In this document: in pieces, positions 1 to 9,446 of the stretch
How the letters are laid out: each line of letters opens with the position of its first letter
How positions within the stretch are numbered: the first letter of the stretch is position 1
NCBI GenBank assembly: GCA_023418995.1
Contig: JAEZYP010000044.1
Location: 310,001-374,000 of the forward strand
Source: Bacillota bacterium
GTDB taxonomy: Bacteria; Bacillota; Clostridia; Oscillospirales; Acutalibacteraceae
Length of the DNA stretch: 64,000 bases
Direction of reading: 5' to 3'
Position numbers and translations under genes: made by a program
Notes under the pieces: model-generated
The model's database searches: none
The model's input: the letters and a program-made list of their open reading frames with translations, nothing else
Told to the model about the DNA's origin: nothing

Positions 1-138
1 ACTGGGCATATTGAGCGCCCGGAGGAAGCGGCAGCGAACATTATGTCAGTCACCCGGCAGGATATTATCGGTGTCGCGAATAAAGTTACTCTGGATACGG
101 TATATCGTCTTTTAGGAAACGGGGAAGAAGCGCAATGA
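1..138 (+). CDS. M16 family peptidase (YmfF-like), 3' end only
   Basis: This is the last 45 codons of a gene that begins before the window, read in frame 1 and ending TGA at 136-138. The stop overlaps the ATG of the next M16 peptidase as ATGA, so the two are translationally coupled. The residues fit the C-terminal end of an insulinase-type protein, with a helix of the form RPEEAAANIMSVTRQDIIG. Tandem M16 genes in Firmicutes are often an inactive YmfF-like and an active YmfH-like member, named for association with EF-P 5-aminopentanol modification. The assignment rests mainly on that context because the zinc-site region is outside the window. Confidence 0.6.
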   Translation, partial: TGHIERPEEAAANIMSVTRQDIIGVANKVTLDTVYRLLGNGEEAQ

Positions 139-1418
139 ATATTATTAAAGAAATAAAAAGCGAACGTGTCGGCGATAAATATTATGAAGTAATTCATTCA
201 ACCGGATTAAGAATTTTCATTTATCCCAAGGAGCATAACAATTCGGCATATGCCGTTTTCGGTACAAAGTACGGATCGATCGACAATTCGTTTAAAACCT
301 CCGATGATACGGAACCGAACAGCGTTCCGGCGGGCATAGCCCACTATCTGGAACATAAGCTTTTTGAAAGTGAAGACGGAGACGCGTTTACCCGTTATGC
401 AAAGACAGGAGCGTCCGCAAACGCTTATACTTCATTTGATTCAACCTGTTATTTGTTTTCATGCACAGAAAATTTTTATGAGTCTCTCGAGATACTGTTG
501 GACTTTGTACAGTCTCCGTACTTTACGGAAGAAACCGTAAAAAAGGAACAGGGCATTATCGGTCAGGAAATTCGTATGTATGACGACGATCCGCATTGGC
601 GCGTCCTGTTCAATCTACTGGGTGCGCTGTACCATAATCACCCTGTGAAAATTGATATTGCAGGCTCTGTTGAGAGTATCGCTGAAATAACGCCTGAGCT
701 ATTGTATAAATGTTACCATACGTTTTATAATTTAAACAACATGGTGCTATGTGTCGCTGGAAATGTAGAATATGAAAAGGTTCTGGAGCTTTGCGATAAA
801 ATGCTTAAGCCCTCTAAACCGATACAGCTGGAGAAAATTTTCAAGGAGGAACCGCTGGAAATTGTAAAAAGCAGAGTAGAACAGAAGCTTTCCGTGTCCT
901 CACCTCTGTTTCAATTCGGGTTTAAAGAACCGGCTTCGAAAAACCGTTCGACGGTTCAGGAAATCGCCAATACGGAAATTCTTCTGGAGCTTCTGGCATC
1001 GGATGCTTCCCCATTGTTCCGCCGACTGCTGGATGCCGGTCTGATAAACCAATCCTCCTTTTCCTATGAGTATTTTGAAGGCTCGGGATATGCCGCCGTT
1101 ATTTTTTCCGGTGAGTCTAAGGATCCCGACGCGGTTGCCTGTGAAATCAAACAGGAAATTGCGACAATCAGAGAAAAGGGGATTGATCCCGCAGCGTTTG
1201 AACGATCAAAGAAGTCGGTTTACGGTCGAATCATTTCATCGTTTAACAGCGTTGATTATCTGGCAAACGCAATGGCGGCCGATGCCTTTTCTGGCAGGGA
1301 GTTGTTTGAGTATATTGATTCTGTCGCAAAGGCAGATATCAATTCTGTACAAAATCAGTTAAACACTCAGCTAAATCAGGAGTATTCCGCACTGTCTGTC
1401 GTAAAACCTCTTGACTGA
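135..1418 (+). CDS. M16 family zinc metallopeptidase (YmfH-like)
   Basis: A 427-residue insulinase-family peptidase. The inverted zinc motif HxxEH is intact as HYLEH (H70, E73, H74), and a downstream acidic segment (EQGIIGQEIRMYDDDP, about 144-160) can supply the third zinc ligand. The N-terminal M16 domain spans about 20-200 and the C-terminal M16_C domain about 200-420. It is the active partner of the truncated upstream gene, with which it overlaps by 4 bases. In Bacillus the YmfF/YmfH pair is associated with EF-P modification; that specific role is inferred here. No signal peptide is visible, so it is probably cytoplasmic. Confidence 0.85.
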   Translation: MNIIKEIKSERVGDKYYEVIHSTGLRIFIYPKEHNNSAYAVFGTKYGSIDNSFKTSDDTEPNSVPAGIAHYLEHKLFESEDGDAFTRYAKTGASANAYTSFDSTCYLFSCTENFYESLEILLDFVQSPYFTEETVKKEQGIIGQEIRMYDDDPHWRVLFNLLGALYHNHPVKIDIAGSVESIAEITPELLYKCYHTFYNLNNMVLCVAGNVEYEKVLELCDKMLKPSKPIQLEKIFKEEPLEIVKSRVEQKLSVSSPLFQFGFKEPASKNRSTVQEIANTEILLELLASDASPLFRRLLDAGLINQSSFSYEYFEGSGYAAVIFSGESKDPDAVACEIKQEIATIREKGIDPAAFERSKKSVYGRIISSFNSVDYLANAMAADAFSGRELFEYIDSVAKADINSVQNQLNTQLNQEYSALSVVKPLD

Positions 1419-1491
1419 AAATACTGCAATTAACGGTTTTCGCGCAGCTTGTACGGTTTAGAATTAAATTAGCGAGAAAAGAGGAAGTCAT

Positions 1492-2556
1492 ATGTATCAT
1501 GTGCAATTTCCGAATCTAAACATTAATATTACGATTAACCCAAAAGCGTTTTCTATTGGTACTTTAAACGTTCAATGGTACGGAGTAATTATCGCGGTCG
1601 GTTTTTTGCTGGCATTTTTTTATGCCATGGTAAGCAGTAAAAAATTTCGTATTAACGAAGATAAACTTCTTGACGCGGTAATCATCGGAATTATTGGTGG
1701 AATTATCGGTGCAAGGGCTTATTATGTTCTTTTTTCTACCAGTGATCAGTATATCAAAAACCCGATCAGCGCGCTTTATATCTGGGAAGGTGGTCTCGGC
1801 ATTTACGGTGGCATCATCGGCGGTGTTCTCTGTGGCGCGTTAATCGCAAAATTCCATAAAATTAATGTTGCCACTGTGTTAGACCTGGCGGCTCTCGGCT
1901 TTTTAATCGGGCAAGCCATCGGACGCTGGGGCAATTTTGTGAATCAAGAGGCGTTTGGTGTCGAAACCAATCTTCCCTGGGGAATGGTAAGTGAAAATAC
2001 CGCTAGAATAGCAAGCGGCCCGGTTCACCCCTGTTTTCTTTATGAATCTCTTTGGTGCATTTTAGGTTTTGTCCTGCTACATATTTTCAGTCGGAAATTA
2101 AGAAGATATGATGGACAGGTATTTATTCTTTATTTGATTTGGTACGGAATTGGTAGATTCTTTATCGAAGGATTGAGAACCGACAGTCTGATTACCCCAT
2201 ATCTTCCGATTCGTGTATCCCAGTTAGTTGCGGTTGTTACAGTCTTCACCGGTGTGATTTTGCTGGTTGTTTTCCGTAACAGAACGGTCTTGGCGGGCTG
2301 TGGTTCGAAGGAAGTAATGGAGTTAAACGGGATTATAGATGAGGTTCCGGAGGATATGATTGACGACGGTACCAGTACAATTTTTGCAAATACTGAAGAT
2401 GACGATGCGTCGGGTTATGATTCAGATATAACAGAGGTGCCGGTAACCGAAGAAATCATGGCAGAGGAAGCAACTGAAGAGCCCGTGGCAGAAACAGAGC
2501 AGGCTGTGTCGGGAGAAAAGCTTTCACAAGAGAAAGATAATATTCAGGAGGATTGA
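1492..2556 (+). CDS. lgt: Prolipoprotein diacylglyceryl transferase
   Basis: Transfers diacylglycerol from phosphatidylglycerol to the lipobox cysteine of prolipoproteins in the membrane, the first step of lipoprotein maturation. Several membrane helices and the family signatures are visible: the glycine-rich GGLGIYGGIIGG (about 100-111), the Lgt core GQAIGRWGNFVNQEAFG (about 140-156) and HPCFLYESLW (about 179-188). The start has a good GAGG ribosome site. At 354 residues it is longer than usual (about 260-300). Residues from about 280 onward are a strongly acidic, Glu/Thr/Val-rich tail after the last helix, probably cytosolic and disordered. It is followed after one base by folD. Confidence 0.95.
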   Translation: MYHVQFPNLNINITINPKAFSIGTLNVQWYGVIIAVGFLLAFFYAMVSSKKFRINEDKLLDAVIIGIIGGIIGARAYYVLFSTSDQYIKNPISALYIWEGGLGIYGGIIGGVLCGALIAKFHKINVATVLDLAALGFLIGQAIGRWGNFVNQEAFGVETNLPWGMVSENTARIASGPVHPCFLYESLWCILGFVLLHIFSRKLRRYDGQVFILYLIWYGIGRFFIEGLRTDSLITPYLPIRVSQLVAVVTVFTGVILLVVFRNRTVLAGCGSKEVMELNGIIDEVPEDMIDDGTSTIFANTEDDDASGYDSDITEVPVTEEIMAEEATEEPVAETEQAVSGEKLSQEKDNIQED

Positions 2557-2557
2557 A

Positions 2558-3415
2558 ATGGCTAGATTAATTAATGGAAAAGAAATTGCGGCCAGAGTAA
2601 AGGCACAGGTTGCTTCTGAAGTGGAAGACCTCTTAAAAAGGGGAGTAAAGCCCGGTCTGGCAGTTGTGATCGTCGGTGATGATCCCGCATCTCACACTTA
2701 TGTGAATAACAAAAAGAAAGCCTGCGAGCTTGTCGGAATTCATTCGGAGGAATACGCACTTCCTGCCGCCACCACGCAGCAGGAAGTGATGGATCTGGTA
2801 AAAGTATTGAATGCAAAAAATGAAATCAACGGCATTCTGGTGCAATCCCCGTTGCCGGAAGGACTTGACGAAGAAGCAGTGGTTGAGGCAATAAATCCGA
2901 AAAAAGATGTGGATGCGTTCCATCCTTCGAATGTAGGCAGGATTATGATTGGGAATTTTGATTTTTTACCTTGTACTCCCGCCGGAGTTATTGAACTGCT
3001 TCGTTCCGAGAACATTGATATCTCGGGAAAAAACTGCGTTGTGATTGGGCGCAGTAATATTGTTGGTAAGCCAATGGCGATGCTTTTGCTACATAACAAC
3101 GGTACGGTAACAATCTGCCACAGTAAAACAAAGAATTTAAAGCAAGTCTGCCAAAGCGCAGACATTCTGGTAGCCGCCGTGGGAATCCCGAAGTTTGTTA
3201 CAGCGGACATGGTAAAGCCAGGAGCGATTGTAATTGATGTTGGCATGGACCGGGACGAAAACGGAAAGCTTTGCGGGGATGTCGATTTTGACGAGGTGGA
3301 ACCGGTTGCTTCATATATTACGCCGGTGCCGGGCGGAGTCGGACCTATGACAATAGCAATGCTTATGAAGAATACCGTTACTGCGGCAAAGAAGCAGAAT
3401 GGAATCAAAGTGTAA
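2558..3415 (+). CDS. folD: Methylenetetrahydrofolate dehydrogenase / methenyltetrahydrofolate cyclohydrolase
   Basis: Bifunctional enzyme interconverting 5,10-methylene-THF and 10-formyl-THF for one-carbon metabolism. The 285-residue length is standard. The folate-site segment with the catalytic Lys and Tyr (HTYVNNKKKACELVG, about 47-61), GILVQSPLPEG, DVDAFHP and the Rossmann motif VVIGRSNIVGKPMA are all present, as is the C-terminal TPVPGGVGPMT signature. The AGGAGG site lies inside the end of lgt, so the two genes are co-transcribed. Nothing unusual is seen. Confidence 0.97.
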   Translation: MARLINGKEIAARVKAQVASEVEDLLKRGVKPGLAVVIVGDDPASHTYVNNKKKACELVGIHSEEYALPAATTQQEVMDLVKVLNAKNEINGILVQSPLPEGLDEEAVVEAINPKKDVDAFHPSNVGRIMIGNFDFLPCTPAGVIELLRSENIDISGKNCVVIGRSNIVGKPMAMLLLHNNGTVTICHSKTKNLKQVCQSADILVAAVGIPKFVTADMVKPGAIVIDVGMDRDENGKLCGDVDFDEVEPVASYITPVPGGVGPMTIAMLMKNTVTAAKKQNGIKV

Positions 3416-3454
3416 TTCTGATATTCTGAAATAAGTGATTGATTGAGGTAATCA

Positions 3455-5311
3455 ATGGACAACCTTTTAAACAGTGTGAACTTTCCAAGCGATTTACAAA
3501 AGTTCACAATGGAAGAACTGAACTCTCTATGCGGTGAAATTCGTAATCAAATCATAAGTACCGTATCAAACAACGGAGGGCATCTTGCCTCTAATCTGGG
3601 AGTAGTTGAGCTTACGGTGGCACTTCATCGTGTTTTTGGAACCGAGCAGGATAAAATTGTCTGGGACGTCGGTCACCAATCCTATACGCATAAAATTCTT
3701 ACCGGTCGAAAAGACCACATATCCACAATTCGTACGCAGGGAGGCTTATCTGGTTATCCAAACCGATTTGAAAGCGAATATGATCCCTTTACTTCCGGGC
3801 ACAGCAGTACTTCCATATCGTCGGCATTGGGTCTCGCTAACGCGAAAGAGTTGCAAGGGGATCCGGGACACGTGATAGCGGTAATCGGAGACGGAGCTTT
3901 GACCGGTGGGCTTGCGTATGAAGGACTGAATAATGCCGGTCGCTACAAAAAGAATTTTATTGTAATTTTAAACGATAATAAAATGTCCATTTCTCGAAAT
4001 GTAGGTTCAATGGCACGCTACCTTGCCCATATCCGTACAAACCCCGGGTATTTTAAGGTGAAGGGAAACGTTGAGAACGCTTTGGACCATGTTCCCCTGC
4101 TGGGTAAGCCGGTACATCAGGTTATCACAAAATCCAAGGTTGCCTTAAAACAGGTGTTGTACAACAGTACTATTTTTGAGGATATGGGCTTTTACTACTA
4201 TGGTCCGTTTGATGGGCATAATTTAAGCAAGCTGATTCATGTTTTGGAAAATATTAAAAATATTGAACACCCAATTCTATTACACGTTATAACCCGCAAA
4301 GGAAAGGGATATCCCTTTGCAGAGCAGAACCCGGGTGCGTTTCATGGCATATCCAGTTTTAATGTTGATACCGGAGAGACCGTTTCCTCCGGCGAAAGCT
4401 TTTCTAGTATGTTTGGCAAAGACATTTGTTTGCTTGCTGCCAAGGATGAAAGAATATGCGCCATTACGGCTGCGATGGAAATTGGTACGGGGCTGACTCC
4501 CTTTGCCAAACAATTTCCGCAACGAATTTTTGACACAGGAATTGCAGAGGAACATGCGATCACGTTTGCGGGCGGCTTAGCCACAGGCGGTCTGCTACCG
4601 GTCTGTGCAATTTATTCCTCTTTTTTACAGCGCAGTTATGATCATATTATTCACGACGCCGCGCTGCAAAGAGTAAAAATGATTCTGGCGATTGATCGAG
4701 CCGGAATTGTCGGGGAAGACGGAGAGACCCATCAGGGAATTTTTGATGTGGCGTTTTTAAATACCATTCCCGGAGTTACAATTTATTCTCCCGCTTATTA
4801 CGATGAGCTATATTTGAGTTTAAAGCAAGCCGTATATGATGATAATGGTGTTTGCGCCATTCGTTATCCGCGTGGAAGACAGCTCTTTCGGCCGTTTGAT
4901 TACAAAAGCAGCTGTAAAGCCTATGACACTTACGGGGATGAATGCGCTGAAATTGTAATTGTAACTTACGGCAGGCTGTTTTCTTTTGCGTGCAAAGCGA
5001 TAGCAGCCTTGATTGACAGTGGAATACCGGTTCGTATTCTAAAACTGAACCGGATTAAACCAGTTGATCGCGATGCCGTGTCTTATGCGCTAAACGCTAA
5101 GAAGGTTTTCTTCTTTGAAGAAGGGGTAGAGCAGGGCGGAGTAGGCGAGCATTTCTGCTGCTTGATGAATTCTGAAGGCTTTCAGGGTCGTTATTATTTG
5201 CGGGGAATCAAGAGCTTTGTTCCGCACGCGACAATGCTTCAATCCTTAAACGAGTTGGAATTGAATGACAGAGGTATGATAAAACTGATTGTGACGGAGT
5301 GCGGAAAGTGA
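3455..5311 (+). CDS. dxs: 1-deoxy-D-xylulose-5-phosphate synthase
   Basis: TPP enzyme that condenses pyruvate and glyceraldehyde-3-phosphate, the entry step of the MEP isoprenoid pathway. Its product also feeds thiamine and pyridoxal synthesis. The 618-residue protein has the GHQSYTHKILTGR and GHSSTSISSALG segments, the TPP motif GDGALTGGLAYEGLNNAG, and the transketolase-like pyrimidine and C-terminal domains (EEHAITFAGGLA; YPRGRQ). It leads the dxs-tlyA-nadK-argR-recN run, a gene order common in Firmicutes. Its stop overlaps the start region of tlyA. Confidence 0.96.
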   Translation: MDNLLNSVNFPSDLQKFTMEELNSLCGEIRNQIISTVSNNGGHLASNLGVVELTVALHRVFGTEQDKIVWDVGHQSYTHKILTGRKDHISTIRTQGGLSGYPNRFESEYDPFTSGHSSTSISSALGLANAKELQGDPGHVIAVIGDGALTGGLAYEGLNNAGRYKKNFIVILNDNKMSISRNVGSMARYLAHIRTNPGYFKVKGNVENALDHVPLLGKPVHQVITKSKVALKQVLYNSTIFEDMGFYYYGPFDGHNLSKLIHVLENIKNIEHPILLHVITRKGKGYPFAEQNPGAFHGISSFNVDTGETVSSGESFSSMFGKDICLLAAKDERICAITAAMEIGTGLTPFAKQFPQRIFDTGIAEEHAITFAGGLATGGLLPVCAIYSSFLQRSYDHIIHDAALQRVKMILAIDRAGIVGEDGETHQGIFDVAFLNTIPGVTIYSPAYYDELYLSLKQAVYDDNGVCAIRYPRGRQLFRPFDYKSSCKAYDTYGDECAEIVIVTYGRLFSFACKAIAALIDSGIPVRILKLNRIKPVDRDAVSYALNAKKVFFFEEGVEQGGVGEHFCCLMNSEGFQGRYYLRGIKSFVPHATMLQSLNELELNDRGMIKLIVTECGK

Positions 5312-6120
5312 TAGAAAAAAAGAGACTGGATTGCCTGATTTTTGAGCGTGGTCTTGCCGAAAGCCGAGAAAAAGCAAAAGTCATGATTATGATGGGCAAT
5401 GTTTACATTGACAATCAAAAATCAGATAAGCCTGGGACGATGCTGCCAACCGATACAAAAATAGATATAAGAGGGGAAACCATGCCCTATGTCAGCCGCG
5501 GCGGACTAAAACTGGAAAAGGCAGTGAAAGTGTTTCCGATCTCCTTAAAGGATAAAATTACAATGGATATTGGTGCCTCGACCGGCGGATTTACCGATTG
5601 TATGCTCCAAAAAGGCGCGAAAAAGGTTTATTCTATTGATGTTGGCTATGGACAGCTTGCATGGAAATTAAGGACTGATTCCAGAGTGATTAATTTGGAG
5701 CGAACCAATGTAAGATACCTAACCGCTGAGCAGGTGCCAGATTTGATCGATTTTTTCAGTGTGGATGTCTCATTTATTTCACTTTGTCTTGTACTCCCGG
5801 TAGCCAGAAAATTTATGAAAGATGACGCGCAGGCAGTCTGTCTGATTAAACCTCAATTTGAAGCCGGTAAAGGTAAAGTAGGCAAAAAAGGCGTTGTCCG
5901 GGAGCCCTCCATTCATATGGAGGTGATAGAGAAGATTTGTCAATTTGTACTGAAAAACGGTTATTCTATTTTAGGCTTGACTTTTTCTCCGGTAAAAGGG
6001 CCTGAAGGAAATATTGAATATCTGCTTTATCTGCAAAAGTCCAGTGAACCGAAAAGTATAGAACTGAATATCAATGAACTTGTACAAGAATCCCATGACC
6101 TGCTTAATGGTGGTGAATAA
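5308..6120 (+). CDS. tlyA: TlyA-family rRNA methyltransferase (S4 and FtsJ domains)
   Basis: Predicted 2'-O-ribose methyltransferase of rRNA; members are often mislabelled hemolysin A. An N-terminal S4 RNA-binding domain covers about 5-65 (RLDCLIFERGLAESREKA). An FtsJ-like SAM domain follows with MDIGASTGGFTDCMLQKGA, DVGYGQLAWKLR and a K-D-K-E-type set (VDVSFISL, LIKPQFEAG). I chose GTG at 5308 (270 residues) because GGAG at 5296-5299 sits 8 bases upstream and the start overlaps the dxs stop. A GTG at 5299 in the same frame has no ribosome site. Confidence 0.92.
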   Translation: MIEKKRLDCLIFERGLAESREKAKVMIMMGNVYIDNQKSDKPGTMLPTDTKIDIRGETMPYVSRGGLKLEKAVKVFPISLKDKITMDIGASTGGFTDCMLQKGAKKVYSIDVGYGQLAWKLRTDSRVINLERTNVRYLTAEQVPDLIDFFSVDVSFISLCLVLPVARKFMKDDAQAVCLIKPQFEAGKGKVGKKGVVREPSIHMEVIEKICQFVLKNGYSILGLTFSPVKGPEGNIEYLLYLQKSSEPKSIELNINELVQESHDLLNGGE

Positions 6121-6121
6121 A

Positions 6122-6979
6122 TTGAAAATCGCGGTTATACCAAATCTAAGTAAAGCGAACGCTCTGCTGCATACAGGAACAGTCATTGAAAGAGTAAGAG
6201 AATACGGCGCGCACGTATTGATGCAGGCAAAATTCCAACAAATCATCAAAGACGATCGAGTGCTCTTCTTTGATGATTTTAATACGATGATCTGTGGCTG
6301 TGATGTTATGGCTGTAGTCGGCGGAGACGGAACAATCATCCATGCCGCTAGGCATGCGGCGCAGGCTGACAAGCCTATTCTCGGGATTAATACAGGAAGA
6401 CTCGGATATGTCGCCGGTTTGGAGACAGACGAGCTAGATAAGCTTAAGCTGTTGGTTGACGGCGATTATACAATTGAGAACCGTATGATGCTTGAAATTT
6501 ATTTGGAAACAGAAGGAAAAAAAAAGTGCTACTATTCTTTGAATGATGCGGTAATCGCAAGAGGCTCGCTTTCAAAAATACTGGATCTTAACGTTAGTTT
6601 CAATGACACCAATGTTTGCAAATATCGGGCGGACGGGTTAATCCTTTCAACCCCGACCGGCTCAACCGCATATTCACTGGCCGCCGGCGGACCCGTGGTA
6701 GATCCGAGCATGAGCTGCATTATCCTTTCTCCGATATGCCCGCACGCCTTATTTACCAGACCAGTTGTCTTTGGCCCTGAGGCGAGACTTTGCGTAGAAG
6801 CTTCCTCCAATTACGACAGTGAAATTTTTTTGACGATTGACGGAGAAACCATCGTAAAAATTCAGGATAATCAAAAGATTGAATGCCGCCGTTCGAGTCA
6901 ATCGGTAAAAATCATAAAGCTTAAAAACAATAATTTTTATGAGATAGTAAATGAAAAATTAGCGGAGGGAAGGAACTAG
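6122..6979 (+). CDS. nadK: NAD kinase
   Basis: Phosphorylates NAD to NADP. The signature VVGGDGTIIHAARHA, the NxxDG-type segment LNDAVIARG and the TGSTAYSLAAGGPVVDP motif are all present. I prefer the TTG start at 6122 (285 residues): it directly follows the tlyA stop, has GGTGG upstream and gives the family-typical start KIAVIPN. An in-frame ATG at 6074 would add 16 residues and overlap tlyA by 47 bases. It is followed closely by argR. Confidence 0.94.
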   Translation: MKIAVIPNLSKANALLHTGTVIERVREYGAHVLMQAKFQQIIKDDRVLFFDDFNTMICGCDVMAVVGGDGTIIHAARHAAQADKPILGINTGRLGYVAGLETDELDKLKLLVDGDYTIENRMMLEIYLETEGKKKCYYSLNDAVIARGSLSKILDLNVSFNDTNVCKYRADGLILSTPTGSTAYSLAAGGPVVDPSMSCIILSPICPHALFTRPVVFGPEARLCVEASSNYDSEIFLTIDGETIVKIQDNQKIECRRSSQSVKIIKLKNNNFYEIVNEKLAEGRN

Positions 6980-6980
6980 A

Positions 6981-7430
6981 ATGAAGACACGACGACATAC
7001 CAAAATTTTGGAACTAATCAACAAGTATGAAATCGACACACAAGAAGAACTTCTGCGCCGTTTGAAGGATGACGGTCTGGATGTGACGCAGGCAACGGTA
7101 TCGCGTGATATCAAGGAGCTCCGTCTGGTAAAAACACTGTCAGCCGAAGGAAAATACAAATACACCTCCGCAAAAGACAGTGCAAAGGACTACTCGACTA
7201 AATTCTACTCTCTTCTTTCCGATACGGCGGTCTCTATTAATTTTGCCTGCAATCTGGTCGTGATCAAATGCCTTACCGGTATGGCACAGGCGGTCTGTGC
7301 CGCTATGGATTCCATGCATTGGGAAGGTGTTATCGGAACGCTGGCAGGGGATGATACGATTTTTATCGCCACAAAAAATGAAGGGTGCGCGGAACAGCTT
7401 ACTGCAGAACTGAAAAAGATGGTTGGGTGA
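6981..7430 (+). CDS. argR: Arginine repressor ArgR
   Basis: Arginine-dependent hexameric regulator of arginine biosynthesis and catabolism. At 149 residues it has the N-terminal winged helix (about 1-70, with the recognition helix VTQATVSRDIKELRLVK) and the C-terminal oligomerisation and arginine-binding domain with the GTLAGDDTIFIATKNE signature. It sits between nadK and recN, a conserved Firmicutes order, with an AGGGAAGG ribosome site inside the end of nadK. No ARG box can be assigned with confidence in this window. Confidence 0.95.
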   Translation: MKTRRHTKILELINKYEIDTQEELLRRLKDDGLDVTQATVSRDIKELRLVKTLSAEGKYKYTSAKDSAKDYSTKFYSLLSDTAVSINFACNLVVIKCLTGMAQAVCAAMDSMHWEGVIGTLAGDDTIFIATKNEGCAEQLTAELKKMVG

Positions 7431-7436
7431 TTAAAA

Positions 7437-9113
7437 ATGTTATCTCAGCTTTATATTGAAAACATTGCCGTAATTGAAAAAGCGTCCATTGATTTTAAAC
7501 CGGGTTTTAATGTCCTGACAGGAGAAACCGGAGCGGGAAAATCGATTGTGATTGACTCAATCAACGCGATTCTCGGAGAACGCACATCGCGCGAGCTGGT
7601 GCGTACCGGATCGCGTTCGGCGTTTGTCAGCGCGGTTTTTCATAGTCTTGGTTCCAAAGCAACCAACAGACTTTCAGATCTAGGTTACGCGCCGGAGGAA
7701 GACGGCAGCGTGATGATCCAGCGCGAAATCAATTCAGATGGAAAAACTGCCTGCCGAATTAATGCGCGTCCGGCGACGGTTTCTGTTTTAAAGGAGATCG
7801 CACCCTTTTTGATTAATATTCACGGTCAGCACGAAAGCTATGGTTTGCTCTCTCCAGAAAGCCATATGGGCTATGTGGACAGTATGGGGGTTCCTGCGGA
7901 GCTGTTGAGCAGCTACCGCAGTGCCTATGAAAGAATGGGCTACATAAAGAACAAGCTGTCATCTTTTCATATGGATGAAGCACAAAAGGCACGCCAGATT
8001 GACCTGTTGACTTATCAGATTGAGGAATTGGAAGCAGCGGATTTGCGCGCTGGGGAACAGGAAGAATTAAACGCACTCAAAACCTTTTACAGCAACAGTG
8101 AAAAGATTGCAGCTTCTCTTAATACCGCTAATGCTGTATTGGATGGAAATGAAGAGCAGGCCGGTGTTTTGTCCGCAATATCGGAGGCGTCCGAAGCCCT
8201 TGCGGATGCGGAACGCTATTTTCCGGATATACACACTTTGGCGGAGCGTGTTCGGAGTATTGAATATGAGCTTGAGGACTGCTGCTCTGAAATTCGGGAT
8301 TTTTCCTCTCGCTTGGAGTATGACCCGGATGAGCTTGAAAAAGCGGAAGCTCGTTTGGATGTCATTTATCGTCTTGGTCTTAAATACGGAAAATCGGTTG
8401 AAATGATGCTTGATTTTTTAAACCAGTGTAAAGAGGAGCTCAATAATATTCAGTTGTCGGATGAAAAAATAGCCATCCTGACGAAGGAATATGAGGAATC
8501 AAAGAAAACCGCCGAGAAACTGGCAAAAGAAATATCGGCAAGCCGTAAAAAAACGGCATTAATGTTTACTGCGCAGGTAAAAGATGAACTCCGGTTTTTA
8601 GATATGCCGAACCTTGATTTTCAAGTTCAGCAGGAAGAATGCCCTTTAAATCCGCTGGGTTGTGACAAGATTCAGTTTTTGATTTCTACCAATGCAGGAG
8701 AACCAGCGAAGCCGATTGCGAAAATTGCTTCCGGCGGCGAGCTTTCCCGAATTATGCTTGCGATTAAAACCGTTCTCGCAGGAAAAGACGATATTGATAC
8801 CCTTATTTTTGATGAAGTTGATACCGGAATCAGTGGGAGCGCAGCGCAGAAGGTTGGGTTAAAGCTGCGTGAAGCTTCCAAAAATCGTCAGGTCATTTGC
8901 GTCACCCATTTGGCTCAGATCGCCGCTCTTGCGAACACGCAATATCTGATAGAAAAACATGTGGAGAATCAAAAAACATTTACCAACGTTCTGGAATTGG
9001 ATTTTGAAGGCAGAAAGCAAGAGCTTGCCAGGATCATTGGCGGCTCCCAGATTACCCCTTTGATGCTGGAAAACGCAGCGGAAATGCTGAACATGTCACA
9101 GGATCACGCATAA
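7437..9113 (+). CDS. recN: DNA repair protein RecN
   Basis: SMC-like ATPase that acts early in double-strand break repair. The 558-residue protein has Walker A GETGAGKSIV (about 30-39) and the RecN-specific segment INIHGQHES. A central coiled-coil region (about 160-370) follows, then the C-terminal ABC half with signature ASGGELSRIMLAIK and Walker B TLIFDEVDTGISG. Six bases separate it from argR. It is the last gene of the dxs-to-recN run; a strong new promoter follows immediately. Confidence 0.96.
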   Translation: MLSQLYIENIAVIEKASIDFKPGFNVLTGETGAGKSIVIDSINAILGERTSRELVRTGSRSAFVSAVFHSLGSKATNRLSDLGYAPEEDGSVMIQREINSDGKTACRINARPATVSVLKEIAPFLINIHGQHESYGLLSPESHMGYVDSMGVPAELLSSYRSAYERMGYIKNKLSSFHMDEAQKARQIDLLTYQIEELEAADLRAGEQEELNALKTFYSNSEKIAASLNTANAVLDGNEEQAGVLSAISEASEALADAERYFPDIHTLAERVRSIEYELEDCCSEIRDFSSRLEYDPDELEKAEARLDVIYRLGLKYGKSVEMMLDFLNQCKEELNNIQLSDEKIAILTKEYEESKKTAEKLAKEISASRKKTALMFTAQVKDELRFLDMPNLDFQVQQEECPLNPLGCDKIQFLISTNAGEPAKPIAKIASGGELSRIMLAIKTVLAGKDDIDTLIFDEVDTGISGSAAQKVGLKLREASKNRQVICVTHLAQIAALANTQYLIEKHVENQKTFTNVLELDFEGRKQELARIIGGSQITPLMLENAAEMLNMSQDHA

Positions 9114-9116
9114 CAC

Positions 9117-9145
9117 TTGACATTTTTGAATGATTTTAATATAAT
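9117..9145 (+). promoter_or_regulatory. Consensus SigA promoter of the tyrS T-box transcript
   Basis: TTGACA at 9117-9122, a 17-base spacer and TATAAT at 9140-9145 match the vegetative consensus exactly. The -35 begins just 3 bases after the recN stop. It drives the T-box leader and tyrS. Confidence 0.9.
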
Positions 9146-9151
9146 GCATTA

Positions 9152-9415
9152 TAATGGCACAGATGGGAAAAAGTATGTTTATGTAGCCGGCAAAGAGAAT
9201 CTGCGGCTGGTGAAAGCAGAGGCGGCAATAAGCTGAAATACATCCCGGAGCCGCCGAGTGGAACGTTTAATCAGTAGATTCGGCCGTGGGAGCGCACGTT
9301 ACAGCGCGTGGGTATTTTATAGTACCCGTAAGGCCGTACCTGTGAAGTTACGGCGAACTGAGGTGGTACCGCGGTAACATTCCGCCCTCTGCAAAATATG
9401 CAGGGGGCGTTTTTT
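9152..9415 (+). promoter_or_regulatory. Tyrosine T-box leader with terminator/antiterminator
   Basis: A leader of about 260 bases between the promoter and tyrS. The T-box core AGGTGGTACCGCGG lies at 9361-9374, and the TGGT within it suits the ACCA end of uncharged tRNA. The intrinsic terminator has arms 9384-9392 and 9400-9408 followed by a T run. In Stem I the probable specifier is TAC (Tyr) at 9239-9241, after GAAA and before a purine, which agrees with the gene downstream. Uncharged tRNA-Tyr would favour the antiterminator and read-through into tyrS. The specifier assignment was made by eye and is less certain than the T-box itself. Confidence 0.93.
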
Positions 9416-9446
9416 ATGCCCCCGTTATCGAATAGGAGGAAGAAAA

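Noticed and set aside
2740..3507. A 255-codon open frame on the minus strand opposite folD
   Set aside because: It lies wholly over folD and the dxs start, has low-complexity shadow composition and no ribosome site; folD is certain.
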